In this document: positions 46,422 to 55,021 of the stretch, piece after piece
Layout of the letters: every line of letters begins with the position of its first letter
How positions within the stretch are numbered: position 1 is the stretch's first letter
Source of the DNA: Hwangdonia lutea
Lineage (GTDB): Bacteria > Bacteroidota > Bacteroidia > Flavobacteriales > Flavobacteriaceae
NCBI RefSeq assembly: GCF_032814565.1
Contig: NZ_CP136521.1
Coordinates: 1,646,501-1,710,500 of the forward strand
Direction: 5' to 3'
DNA length: 64,000 nucleotides
Position numbers and translations under genes: made by a program
Notes under the pieces: generated by a model
Told to the model about the DNA's origin: nothing
Database searches by the model: none
Seen by the model: only the letters and a program-made list of their open reading frames with translations

Positions 46422-47900
46422 ATGATAAAACATTTTATAAATTTAGAATGGAAAGCTTTTTTTAGGTCTGCCAGCTTTGGCAAAAGTTTAGCCATTAAAA
46501 TATTAATGGGATTTTTCATGTTGTATTTTATGGCTATGTTTCTTTTTACAGGTTTTTTAATGGATAAAATCTTAAAGGAAATATACCCAGATTTAGACCC
46601 GTTGGTAGCTTTTAACGGTTTGTTGTTTTTCTGGATAATTGGCGATTTGTTGATTCGATTCTTTTTTCAAAAACTACCGGTAATGAGTGTTAAACCTTTA
46701 TTGACACTGCCCGTAAAACGGAAATCTGTGGTCAATTTTGTTTTGGGAAAATCGGCTTTATCATTCATTAATTTTTTACCATTATTTGCTACGGTTCCTT
46801 TCGGACTCAAATTAATAGCCAATGATTACAGCACATCAACCGTTTTAATTTGGTTGGCTGTTATTGTGCTTATCACCTTAATCAACAACTTTTTAAATTT
46901 TATTATTGAAAGCTTATCGTCCAAAACCGAGCTGTCATTTTTGCCTATTATTGTTTTTGCCGGTGCTCTGTTCGCTCTAAATCATTTTAATATTATAAAC
47001 ATTGCGGGAGCACTTTCAAACGGCGTTACTTACATTACTGAAAACCCTGTTTTGTTAATCGTTCCTGTTTTATTATTAATAGTCCTATACGCTTACAATT
47101 TTAAAATTTTAAAGCAAAAACTGTTTTTAGATAGCGGATTAAAAACCAAGATAAAAGAGGTAAACACCTCAAATATGGAGTGGACCAAAACCTTTGGCGA
47201 CATTGCCCCTTTTATGCAGCTGGATTTAAAACTGATTTGGCGTAACAAACGCACAAAATCCTCGGTTTGGATGGTTTTAATTGGGCTTTTGTACGGCTTG
47301 TTTTTCTATCCGCAACCCACTTACCAAAACCTGCCTTGGTTTTTTATGTTCATTGGCGTGTTTTCAACGGGTATCTTTTTAATTAATTTCGGACAGTTTA
47401 TTCCCGCGTGGGATAGTGGCTATTACAAGCTTTTAATGAGCCAAAACATAAAATACGAGCAATATTTAAAATCGAAATTTACCTTAATGGCCGTAAGTGT
47501 TATTATTTTGTTTGTGCTTGGTATTCCGTATGTGTTTTTTGGGTGGAAAATTTTATTGGCACATTTTGTTGCCGCCATATATAACGTTGGTGTTAATACG
47601 CATGTTATTTTGTACGGCGGCTCTTTTAACCGCAAGAAAATCGATTTAAACCAAAAAGCAGCTTTTAATTATCAAGGCACGGGAGCGGTACAGTGGCTTA
47701 TTGGTATTCCGCTTTTGTTATTGCCCATGGGTATATTTGCGCTGTTTTACTTTTTAATAGGCTTTGAAATGGCTTGTTTGGTACTCGCTTTATTAGGTGT
47801 TATCGGTATTGTTTTTCATCAAAAATTAATGAAAGCCATCACACTTAAATACACAAAATCAAAATATAAAATGATCAATGCTTTTGATCAAGACAACTAA
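46422..47900 (+). CDS. DUF5687 family ABC transporter permease
   Basis: 492 residues with about 12 predicted membrane helices, beginning MIKHFINLEWKAFFRSASFG, the typical DUF5687 N-terminus. A cytoplasmic segment with LIWRNKRTKSSVWMVLIG sits mid-protein. It should form the membrane part of an ABC exporter with the ATPase gene 12 bp downstream. Substrate is unknown. The operon starts here, divergent from the PaaE-like gene. Confidence 0.85.
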   Translation: MIKHFINLEWKAFFRSASFGKSLAIKILMGFFMLYFMAMFLFTGFLMDKILKEIYPDLDPLVAFNGLLFFWIIGDLLIRFFFQKLPVMSVKPLLTLPVKRKSVVNFVLGKSALSFINFLPLFATVPFGLKLIANDYSTSTVLIWLAVIVLITLINNFLNFIIESLSSKTELSFLPIIVFAGALFALNHFNIINIAGALSNGVTYITENPVLLIVPVLLLIVLYAYNFKILKQKLFLDSGLKTKIKEVNTSNMEWTKTFGDIAPFMQLDLKLIWRNKRTKSSVWMVLIGLLYGLFFYPQPTYQNLPWFFMFIGVFSTGIFLINFGQFIPAWDSGYYKLLMSQNIKYEQYLKSKFTLMAVSVIILFVLGIPYVFFGWKILLAHFVAAIYNVGVNTHVILYGGSFNRKKIDLNQKAAFNYQGTGAVQWLIGIPLLLLPMGIFALFYFLIGFEMACLVLALLGVIGIVFHQKLMKAITLKYTKSKYKMINAFDQDN

Positions 47901-47911
47901 AAGAAAACATT

Positions 47912-48619
47912 ATGATTACAACATCAAATCTTTCAAAAAAATACAGCAACAATATGGTTTTAAATATTGAAAAATTAGATATTCCCAAAGGCCAAAGTTT
48001 TGGATTGGTAGGGAATAATGGTGCGGGAAAAACCACGTATTTTAGTTTGCTTTTAGATTTAATTCAGCCCACAACCGGATATGTTAAAAACAACAATATT
48101 AAGGTAAATGAAAGCGAAGATTGGAAACCGTTTACATCAGCCTTTATCGATGAAAGTTTTTTAATTGGTTATTTAACCGCCGAAGAATATTTTTATTTTA
48201 TCGGAGAATTACGTGGACAAAATAAGGCCGATGTGGATCGATTGGTAAGTCAGTTTGAAGATTTTTTCCATGGGGAAATCCTCGGGCAGAAAAAGTATTT
48301 ACGCGATTTAAGTAAAGGTAACCAAAAAAAAGCGGGCATTGTTGCGGCACTTATTGGCAACCCCGAAGTTATTGTTTTAGACGAGCCTTTTGCAAATCTT
48401 GATCCCACAACGCAAATTCGATTAAAAGGCATTATTAAAAATTTAGCCGAAAAACAAGGCGTTACGGTTTTAATTTCCAGCCACGATTTACTGCATGTCA
48501 CCGATGTTTGCGAGCGTATTGTGGTATTGGAAAAAGGCGAAATAGTTAAAGATTTGGCAACCAGCGAAGCCACGCTAAAAGAACTTGAGGCACATTTTTC
48601 TGGTGCTGAGGTAGTTTAA
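47912..48619 (+). CDS. ABC transporter ATP-binding protein
   Basis: 235-residue nucleotide-binding domain. Walker A is GLVGNNGAGKTT (about residues 32-43). The signature motif is the variant LSKGNQKKAGIV. Walker B is VIVLDEPFANLDP, with the switch His in ISSHDLLHV. The protein has only the ABC domain, so it needs the DUF5687 permease encoded 12 bp upstream. Composition resembles the NatA/CcmA-type exporters. Substrate unknown. Confidence 0.93.
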   Translation: MITTSNLSKKYSNNMVLNIEKLDIPKGQSFGLVGNNGAGKTTYFSLLLDLIQPTTGYVKNNNIKVNESEDWKPFTSAFIDESFLIGYLTAEEYFYFIGELRGQNKADVDRLVSQFEDFFHGEILGQKKYLRDLSKGNQKKAGIVAALIGNPEVIVLDEPFANLDPTTQIRLKGIIKNLAEKQGVTVLISSHDLLHVTDVCERIVVLEKGEIVKDLATSEATLKELEAHFSGAEVV

Positions 48620-48723
48620 AAGCCATTTGATTTTATAGGTAAATCCAAAAAGATGCTTATTTTTACGGTTACATATAATAATAACTAGAGTTTATAGTTA
48701 TTTATTAGACTAAATAGCAACCG

Positions 48724-51282
48724 TTGAAAATTCCAATCAAAGCCATACTACTTATAGTTTTTTCTACTGTTTTAGCAACCAGTTGTTCTAGAAAAAAGGA
48801 CAATTTTGTTAGCCGAAACTATCACGCCGTTACGGCTGAATTTAATGCGCTTTACAACGGATACTTAGCTTTAGAAGAGGGGCGAAACACCCTAAACGAA
48901 AGCTATGCCGACAACTATTGGGAGGTGCTTCCCATCGAGCGCATGCAAATTCAAGAAGACGTGGTGTTGCCTAGGCAGTCTAAAAACGAGAATTTTAATA
49001 GAGCCGAAGAAAAAGCGGTAAAAGCCATTCAAAAACACAGTATAAATATTGAAGGCAAAGAAAAAAACCCGCAAATAGACGAAGCGTATTTACTTTTGGG
49101 AAAAGCCCGTTACTTCGATCAACGCTTTGTTCCGGCATTGGCGGCATTTAATAATATTCTGAATAAATATCCAACCAGCGATAAAATAAATCAAGTTAAG
49201 ATTTGGCGCGAAAAGGCCAATATCCGTTTGGAAAACAACCAAGTGGCTATAAAAAAGTTAAAACGCTTATTAGCCGATGAAGAATTGGATGATCAAGATT
49301 TAGCCGATGCCACGTCTATTTTGGCGCAAGCATATTTAAATACCAAATCGGTTGACAGTGCCATAACGCAATTAAACATTGCTGCAAACGCAACAAAAAA
49401 CAACGATGAGCGCGGGCGTTATCGTTTTATCCAAGGGCAGCTATACAATCAATTAGGCTATAAAGACAGCGCCAATATCGCTTTTGATAAAGTGATTGAA
49501 CTCAACCGTAAAACACCGCGCATTTACATGATAAGCGCTCATATTGAAAAAGTTAAAAATTTCGATTATGAAAACGGAAACAAACAAGCGCTTTTAGAAC
49601 ACCTTACTGCACTTGAAGAAAATAGGGAAAACAGACCCTTTTTAGATAAAATATACCATCAAATTGCCGAGTATCATTTAAAGACCGAATCGGATTCTTT
49701 AGCGGTAAACTTTTATAACAAATCGCTGCGCACCAATTCGCAAGATAAATTGTTGAGGGCTAAAAACTATCAAACTTTGGGCGACATGAATTTTGATACA
49801 TCCAAATACGAAATCGCTGGTCATTATTACGATAGCACGATGACCAATTTGGTGTTAAACTCTAAGCCTTATCGCATTATTAAACGGAAACGTGATAATT
49901 TGGAAGATGTTATTTATTACGAAAACATAGCCCATGTAAACGATAGTGTTTTACAATTGGTAAATTTTATGGAAACCGAACGATTGGAATACTTCGAGTC
50001 TTTTGTTGAAGCTTTAAAAGTGAAAGCCGAAGAAGATGAAAAACGAGCCGAAGCTGCCGAACGTAACACCGGTTTAGCCACGGTTAACAATACCATTGGT
50101 GGGCAGGCCTCAAATAGAGGCATACCAAACCAAGCGAGCCTGTTTTATTTTTACAATCCAACAGCGGTGGCTTATGGCAAAAACGAATTTATTAAAATTT
50201 GGGGCGATAGAACTTTAGAAGATAATTGGCGATGGTCCAATAAAACAGCTTCAAATTCTGGAAATAATGCTTCAGATGTTAATATAGTTGATTTGGCTTC
50301 AGATGAAGAGCGGTTTGATCCGCAATACTATATCTCTAAAATTCCTTCCGATGAAAAAGTAATCGACAGCATTTCAAAAGATCGGAATTTTGCCTACTAT
50401 CAATTGGGTCTTATTTACAAGGAAAAATTCAAAGAATACAATTTGGCAAAAAGCAAGTTCCAAAACCTGTTAAACAGCCATCCGGAAGAGCGATTAATAG
50501 TGCCTTCAAAATACAATCTATATAAAATTTATGAGTTGTTGGGCGAAAACGATGAGGCTTCCATCGCCAAAAACGAGATTATTACAAAGTATCCCGAATC
50601 GCGGTACGCTGCCATTTTAAACAACCCGGATTTAGCGAATTTAAAAGACGAGCAGAGCCCCGAACGTGTTTACGAAAAGCTGTTTGCACTACATGAAAAT
50701 CAGGAATATGCCACAGTAATTTCAGAATGCGAAACTTATATTAATGCTTTTGATGGCGACCCCATTGTACCAAAATTTGAGCTTTTAAAAGCCACGGCAA
50801 TAGGCCGGTTATTTGGTTACGACGCCTACAAAAAAGCCATTAATTACGTGGCGGTAACCTTTGCCAATACACCCGAAGGCCAACAGGCTGAAAAAATGGA
50901 AACAGAGGTATTACCGAAAATGGCGAGCACCGATTTTGTTGAAGAAACCGATGATGCTTCAACCAACTTTAAAGTGGTTTATAAATTTGAAAACACGGAA
51001 ATTGATGCCATTCAAGCGTTTCAAAAAACCTTAGATACCGTTTTGGAAAATATAATATATTACGATTTAAAAACATCGGTTGATGTTTACAACCCCAATA
51101 CAAAACTCGTTGTTATTCATGGCTTAAAAAGCGGGCAAGTTGCTAAAACTTTCAATCAGCTATTAACCAAAGAAGACAACCGAAAAATAACCGAACCTTA
51201 TTTTGCAATATCATCTGCAAACTATCAAATCGTTCAGATTCATAAAAATCTGGATACGTATTTAAACATTTATAATAATTAA
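48724..51282 (+). CDS. sprE: Type IX secretion/gliding lipoprotein SprE (PorW)
   Basis: 852 residues. It opens with a TTG start and a lipoprotein signal ending LATSC (Cys21). The mature N-terminus VSRNYHAVTAEFNALYNGYLAL is the SprE/PorW hallmark. Several TPR-like helical repeats follow (for example DEAYLLLGKARYFDQRFVPALAAFNNILNKYP, in parts: LLLGKARYF, AAFNNILNKYP). It is required for T9SS-dependent secretion and gliding in Flavobacterium johnsoniae (SprE) and for secretion in Porphyromonas (PorW). The rest of the T9SS genes are not here. It precedes bactofilin by 13 bp, so it may be the first gene of the atp-proximal operon. Confidence 0.85.
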   Translation: MKIPIKAILLIVFSTVLATSCSRKKDNFVSRNYHAVTAEFNALYNGYLALEEGRNTLNESYADNYWEVLPIERMQIQEDVVLPRQSKNENFNRAEEKAVKAIQKHSINIEGKEKNPQIDEAYLLLGKARYFDQRFVPALAAFNNILNKYPTSDKINQVKIWREKANIRLENNQVAIKKLKRLLADEELDDQDLADATSILAQAYLNTKSVDSAITQLNIAANATKNNDERGRYRFIQGQLYNQLGYKDSANIAFDKVIELNRKTPRIYMISAHIEKVKNFDYENGNKQALLEHLTALEENRENRPFLDKIYHQIAEYHLKTESDSLAVNFYNKSLRTNSQDKLLRAKNYQTLGDMNFDTSKYEIAGHYYDSTMTNLVLNSKPYRIIKRKRDNLEDVIYYENIAHVNDSVLQLVNFMETERLEYFESFVEALKVKAEEDEKRAEAAERNTGLATVNNTIGGQASNRGIPNQASLFYFYNPTAVAYGKNEFIKIWGDRTLEDNWRWSNKTASNSGNNASDVNIVDLASDEERFDPQYYISKIPSDEKVIDSISKDRNFAYYQLGLIYKEKFKEYNLAKSKFQNLLNSHPEERLIVPSKYNLYKIYELLGENDEASIAKNEIITKYPESRYAAILNNPDLANLKDEQSPERVYEKLFALHENQEYATVISECETYINAFDGDPIVPKFELLKATAIGRLFGYDAYKKAINYVAVTFANTPEGQQAEKMETEVLPKMASTDFVEETDDASTNFKVVYKFENTEIDAIQAFQKTLDTVLENIIYYDLKTSVDVYNPNTKLVVIHGLKSGQVAKTFNQLLTKEDNRKITEPYFAISSANYQIVQIHKNLDTYLNIYNN

Positions 51283-51295
51283 AATTAATAGCATT

Positions 51296-51727
51296 ATGTT
51301 CTCTGATAATAAAAAAGACAAACACATGGTAGAAGGAACATCCAGTCAAAATATTATATCACAAGGCACCAAGATTGTTGGCGACTTTAATAGCGAAGGT
51401 GATTTTAGGGTTGACGGCATTATAGAAGGCAATATAAAAACCACCGGAAAAGTTGTGGTGGGTAAAGCAGGTTTTATAAAAGGCACCCTGCAAGGTACCG
51501 ATGCTTATTTTGAAGGTAAATTTTCAGGAAAACTATCGCTATCGGGCACACTTACATTAAAATCGGCATCGCACATTGAAGGCGAAGTGGTTGTTGGCAA
51601 ACTAGCCGTTGAACCAGGAGCGACATTTAATGTAACCTGCGTTATGAAGGGCTCTGTAAAAGATATGAACAAAAGTGGACAAGCACCGCAGCAACAAAAA
51701 AAATCCGAACCAGAAAAAACAGCTTAA
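51296..51727 (+). CDS. Bactofilin (polymer-forming cytoskeletal protein)
   Basis: 143 residues, mostly a right-handed beta-helix: repeated short strands such as GDFRVDGIIEGNIKTTGKVVVG, GFIKGTLQGTDAYFEGKFSGKL and SASHIEGEVVVGKLAV (each shown in part). The N-terminus is short and polar and the C-terminus ends with a Lys/Gln-rich tail. Bactofilins polymerise without nucleotide and scaffold cell-wall or polar functions. Its 3' end overlaps the AtpZ-like gene by 53 bp, tying it to the ATP synthase operon. Confidence 0.92.
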   Translation: MFSDNKKDKHMVEGTSSQNIISQGTKIVGDFNSEGDFRVDGIIEGNIKTTGKVVVGKAGFIKGTLQGTDAYFEGKFSGKLSLSGTLTLKSASHIEGEVVVGKLAVEPGATFNVTCVMKGSVKDMNKSGQAPQQQKKSEPEKTA

Positions 51728-51923
51728 CACGTACGCTCGTTATTCTAGTATTGTTTTTCAAATGTTTGCCATTATTGGCATTGGCGCTTTTATTGGTGTA
51801 AAACTAGACGATGCATTTCCGAACAAGCACAGCCTTTACACGATTATTCTATCATTGGTATTTGTAATTTTTGCTATTGTTTTTGTAATAAGACGTATTA
51901 TTGCAATCTCAAAAGAAGAATAA
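51675..51923 (+). CDS. atpZ: AtpZ/AtpI-family membrane protein
   Basis: 82 residues with two predicted membrane helices (YSSIVFQMFAIIGIGAFIGVKL and YTIILSLVFVIFAIVFVI, each about 18-20 residues) separated by a short D/N/K loop. This is the AtpZ/AtpI pattern; the proteins assist ATP synthase assembly or Mg2+ uptake in other bacteria. The GTG start lies inside bactofilin, overlapping by 53 bp, and no later in-frame start keeps both helices. It precedes another small membrane protein by 3 bp. Confidence 0.8.
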   Translation: MDKHRSNKKNPNQKKQLNTYARYSSIVFQMFAIIGIGAFIGVKLDDAFPNKHSLYTIILSLVFVIFAIVFVIRRIIAISKEE

Positions 51924-51926
51924 TAC

Positions 51927-52325
51927 ATGAACAATCTTTTTAAAAAGAGAGAGCTAAACTTTCTTGTGCAACTCATTGTTTTGAGTGCTCTGTTATTTGG
52001 TATCCATGCGTATTTAAACTTGCATTTTGCAAAAAACGCCGTTTTGTTTTTTCCATTATGGCATATTTATGTATTTCATTTGGTTACCGTTGTAATCATT
52101 TATACACTAATTAATTACCGCGAATCGATTGGTAAAACCGAAGTGTTTAATGCTTTTATTTTGGGCATGCTATTAAAAATGATATTGGCGATGGTGTTTT
52201 TGTTGCCGTGGATTTTAGCAAAACCCGAACAAAAAATATACGATCTTATCAACTTTTTTATTCCCTATTTCATTTTTCTTGCTTTTGAAGTGTATGCCGT
52301 AACGCGATTACTTCAAAAAAAGTAG
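51927..52325 (+). CDS. DUF6168-like small membrane protein of the atp operon
   Basis: 132 residues with four predicted membrane helices (for example FLVQLIVLSALLFGIHAYL and VFHLVTVVIIYTLINY). No catalytic motif. Its position between AtpZ and AtpB and its Bacteroidota-restricted pattern suggest an AtpI-like role in c-ring assembly, which is inference. It ends 59 bp before the strong atpB promoter, so it may belong mainly to the upstream transcript. Confidence 0.72.
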   Translation: MNNLFKKRELNFLVQLIVLSALLFGIHAYLNLHFAKNAVLFFPLWHIYVFHLVTVVIIYTLINYRESIGKTEVFNAFILGMLLKMILAMVFLLPWILAKPEQKIYDLINFFIPYFIFLAFEVYAVTRLLQKK

Positions 52326-52383
52326 GCCTCTACAGCTAATTTTCAACAAAAAACCATATTGACAAATAATCATTAAATTATTA

Positions 52384-52414
52384 TTTGTCAATTAACTTAA
52401 TGTGCGTACATTTG
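52384..52414 (+). promoter_or_regulatory. Strong Bacteroidota promoter for atpB operon
   Basis: TTTG (52384-52387), a 19-bp spacer, then TACATTTG (52407-52414) reproduce the Bacteroidota consensus TTG-N19-TAnnTTTG exactly. Transcription should begin about 5-8 bp beyond, near 52420. The atpB start at 52453 then has a short leader. The earlier GTG at 52402 lies within the promoter and could only be used by read-through transcripts. Confidence 0.8.
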
Positions 52415-52452
52415 CACGGAATTTAAAGCAAGGCATTTTTAATCAAAATAGA

Positions 52453-53538
52453 ATGACATTAAACACCTTTAAAAGCGTATTTTTTTCTGCATTATTTATG
52501 GCCATTTCGTTTGGTGGCTATGCGTCGGAAAACCAAGAGAACGAGAACGATAAAGAGTTCAATGCCAAAGAGATGATTATGCATCACGTTAAGGATGCTC
52601 ATGAATTTCATGTTGTTGATTGGAATGGAAAGCCAATTTCGATTGCTTTGCCTATCATTTTATGGACAGACCAAGGGTTGGTTACTTTTATGTCTAGCGA
52701 ATTTCATCACGACGATTCTGGAACGCACATCGTTGAAAAAGACGGTTTGAAATTTGTTAAATACCACGAAAAAATTTATCAATTAGATGCCAATGAACAA
52801 GCTGTAGCTTTTGATGACGAGCATCACCCAATAAACGCCAGCAAGCCAGCAGATTTTTCTATCACGAAAAACGTACTCATGATGTGGGTATCGGTTGCCG
52901 TATTGCTGCTTGTGTTTATTTCTACCGCTAGGGTGTATAAAAAATCAAGCAACAAAATCCCAACAGGAATAGCAGGTTTTATGGAACCTTTAATTGTTTT
53001 TGTTCGCGATGAGATTGCAAAACCCATGATTGGCGACCATAAATACAAAAAATACATGCCCTATTTATTAACCATATTTTTCTTTATTTGGCTTAATAAT
53101 ATTTTCGGGTTAATACCTATTGTTAACGGTGCCAACGTAAGTGGTAACATAGCCTTTACCTTAACTTTGGCGGTGTTTACCTTTTTGGTAACAACCTTTA
53201 GCGGTAATAAAAATTATTGGAAACATATTTTTTGGATGCCTGGGGTTCCAGTGCCCATGAAAATTTTCTTAATGCCTATAGAAATTGTGGGAATGTTTGT
53301 AAAACCAATCTCGTTAATGATTCGTTTATTTGCAAACATTACCGCAGGACATATTATTATTTTAGCCCTTATGTCCTTAATATTTATTTTTGAGACCATT
53401 GCCGTGGCACCAGTTTCGGTTGCGTTTTCATTATTTATCGGATTAATAGAAATTGTAGTTACTGCAATTCAAGCATATATATTTACCGTGTTGTCTGCCC
53501 TGTATATTGGCATGGCAACCGAAGAAGCACATCATTAA
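52453..53538 (+). CDS. atpB: ATP synthase F0 subunit a
   Basis: 361 residues from the ATG at 52453; a GTG 51 bp earlier (52402) extends the frame but lies in the promoter. The N-terminus looks like a cleavable signal (FKSVFFSALFMAISFGGYAS). A His-rich, probably extracytoplasmic region of about 130 residues comes before the first core helix. The C-terminal half carries the subunit a fold with the essential Arg in LMIRLFANITAGH and the channel helix ending VLSALYIGMA. It is longer than E. coli AtpB (271) because of the N-terminal extension typical of this phylum. Confidence 0.93.
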   Translation: MTLNTFKSVFFSALFMAISFGGYASENQENENDKEFNAKEMIMHHVKDAHEFHVVDWNGKPISIALPIILWTDQGLVTFMSSEFHHDDSGTHIVEKDGLKFVKYHEKIYQLDANEQAVAFDDEHHPINASKPADFSITKNVLMMWVSVAVLLLVFISTARVYKKSSNKIPTGIAGFMEPLIVFVRDEIAKPMIGDHKYKKYMPYLLTIFFFIWLNNIFGLIPIVNGANVSGNIAFTLTLAVFTFLVTTFSGNKNYWKHIFWMPGVPVPMKIFLMPIEIVGMFVKPISLMIRLFANITAGHIIILALMSLIFIFETIAVAPVSVAFSLFIGLIEIVVTAIQAYIFTVLSALYIGMATEEAHH

Positions 53539-53558
53539 TTAATTTAAATTTTATAACT

Positions 53559-53765
53559 ATGACTATTACAGGAATCGCAGCAATCGGAGCTGGTTTAGCA
53601 GCAATTGGAGCTGGAATGGGAATTGGAAGAATCGGTGGTTCAGCTATGGATGCCATGGCACGTCAACCGGAAATCCAAGGAAAAATCCAAACTTCAGCGC
53701 TTATTTTAGCAGCTTTCGTAGAAGCAGTAGCACTATTTGGTGTTGTTGCTGCATTAATCGTTTAA
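53559..53765 (+). CDS. atpE: ATP synthase F0 subunit c
   Basis: 68-residue two-helix proteolipid forming the rotor ring. The loop RQPE joins GAGMGIGRIGG and the second helix. The ion-binding Glu is in AAFVEAVALFG. In Na+-type c-rings a Gln precedes the helix-1 Gly run and a Ser/Thr follows the Glu; here Ile and Ala are found, which points to H+ coupling. A strong hairpin follows the stop (53776-53812). Confidence 0.97.
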   Translation: MTITGIAAIGAGLAAIGAGMGIGRIGGSAMDAMARQPEIQGKIQTSALILAAFVEAVALFGVVAALIV

Positions 53766-53775
53766 TTATGATTAC

Positions 53776-53812
53776 AAAATACAGAGGTAACGGTTGGTTG
53801 CCTCTGTATTTT
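53776..53812 (+). other. 12-bp hairpin in the atpE-atpF gap
   Basis: AAAATACAGAGG (53776-53787) pairs perfectly with CCTCTGTATTTT (53801-53812) around a 13-nt loop, starting 11 bp after atpE. The T tail is short and then A-rich, so it is a weak terminator at best. It could stabilise or partly terminate an atpBE transcript so that c-subunit exceeds the rest. The rest of the 173-bp gap holds a small CCCA-TACG-TGGG stem (53902-53913). Confidence 0.6.
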
Positions 53813-53938
53813 AAATAAAGCTTCTATAGCTTAAGGATTATCCTGAAGAAGCAACATAGAAAATAAATTTTAAATTTGGGGGCAATCCTCAAAAAATGAA
53901 ACCCATACGTGGGATTATAAAACTAAATAAATTAAGAA

Positions 53939-54433
53939 ATGGATTTAATTACACCAGGTTTAGGACTTGTATTTTGGACGGTAATTACATTTTTGTTTTT
54001 ACTTATTATCTTAAAAAAGTTTGCTTGGAAACCTATTCTTGGAGCAGTTAGCGAAAGAGAAGAGGGCATTAAAAAAGCATTGGCTTCAGCTGAAGATGCT
54101 CGTAAAGAGATGGAAAACCTTCATGCCGATAACGAGCGCATTTTAAAAGAAGCACGTGCAGAACGCGAAGCTTTATTAAAAGAAGCACGAGACATTAAAA
54201 ACAAAATGATCGACGATGCCAAAGGTGAAGCGCAAGCCCAAGCCGATAAAATAATAACGCAAGCTCAAGCCGCCATTGAAAGCGAAAAGAAAGCCGCTAT
54301 GGCAGAACTTAAAAAGCACGTTGCAGACTTATCCATTGATATAGCTGAAAAAGTAGTGCGAAAAGAACTTTCTAACAAAGACAAACAAGTTCAATTGGTT
54401 GAGTCTATGTTGGGTGAAGCAAAATTAAACTAA
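53939..54433 (+). CDS. atpF: ATP synthase F0 subunit b
   Basis: 164 residues: one N-terminal membrane helix (FWTVITFLFLLIILKKF, about 12-28), then FAWKPILGAVSEREEGIKKAL and a long Ala/Lys/Glu-rich coiled coil that forms the peripheral stalk. Length and the WKPI motif match F-type subunit b. It follows the 173-bp hairpin-bearing gap after atpE and precedes atpH by 7 bp. Confidence 0.96.
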   Translation: MDLITPGLGLVFWTVITFLFLLIILKKFAWKPILGAVSEREEGIKKALASAEDARKEMENLHADNERILKEARAEREALLKEARDIKNKMIDDAKGEAQAQADKIITQAQAAIESEKKAAMAELKKHVADLSIDIAEKVVRKELSNKDKQVQLVESMLGEAKLN

Positions 54434-54440
54434 TAGTATC

Positions 54441-54977
54441 ATGGCAGGAGCAAGAGCAGCAATACGTTACGCAAAAGCAGTTTTAAGTTTAGCATCTGAT
54501 AAAAATACAACCGAGGTTGTAAATAAAGACATGAAGCTAATAGCTAAAACTATTGCAGAAAGCACAGAGTTAAACAATGCGCTTCAAAATCCTGTAGTGA
54601 GTTCTTCAGTTAAAAAGGCTATTTTGTTAGATGCTTTTAAAGATTCTAATGAAATGACAAAAAATTTAATCGAAACATTAATCACAAATAAAAGACTGCC
54701 ACTTTTACAAGAAGTAGCCTTAAAATACAACCTTTTATTTGATGAATTAACAGGAACTCAGATCGCACAAGTAACTACCGCGATACCTTTAACAGACGAA
54801 TTAAGAGTTAAGGTATTGGCAAAGGTTAAAGAGCTTACAGGAAAAGACGTTGAAATTAAAAGCATTATTGACGAAAGCATTTTAGGAGGCTTTATCTTGC
54901 GTGTTGGAGATATTCAATACAATGCAAGTATTGCAAACAAATTAAATAAGTTAAAAAGAGAATTTACATTAAACTAA
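54441..54977 (+). CDS. atpH: ATP synthase F1 subunit delta
   Basis: 178 residues. The N-terminal domain is ARAAIRYAKAVLSLASDK, and the family segment FILRVGDIQYNASIANKLNKL sits at the C-terminus. The protein caps F1 and binds subunit b in the peripheral stalk. It precedes atpA by 44 bp. Confidence 0.95.
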   Translation: MAGARAAIRYAKAVLSLASDKNTTEVVNKDMKLIAKTIAESTELNNALQNPVVSSSVKKAILLDAFKDSNEMTKNLIETLITNKRLPLLQEVALKYNLLFDELTGTQIAQVTTAIPLTDELRVKVLAKVKELTGKDVEIKSIIDESILGGFILRVGDIQYNASIANKLNKLKREFTLN

Positions 54978-55021
54978 AATAATTCAGAGCGCTAAAAACT
55001 CTGGGTTCAAAATTAATAAAG

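Noticed and set aside
52402-52452. GTG-initiated N-terminal extension of AtpB
   Set aside because: It overlaps a consensus promoter -7 box; the ATG at 52453 gives a normal signal peptide.
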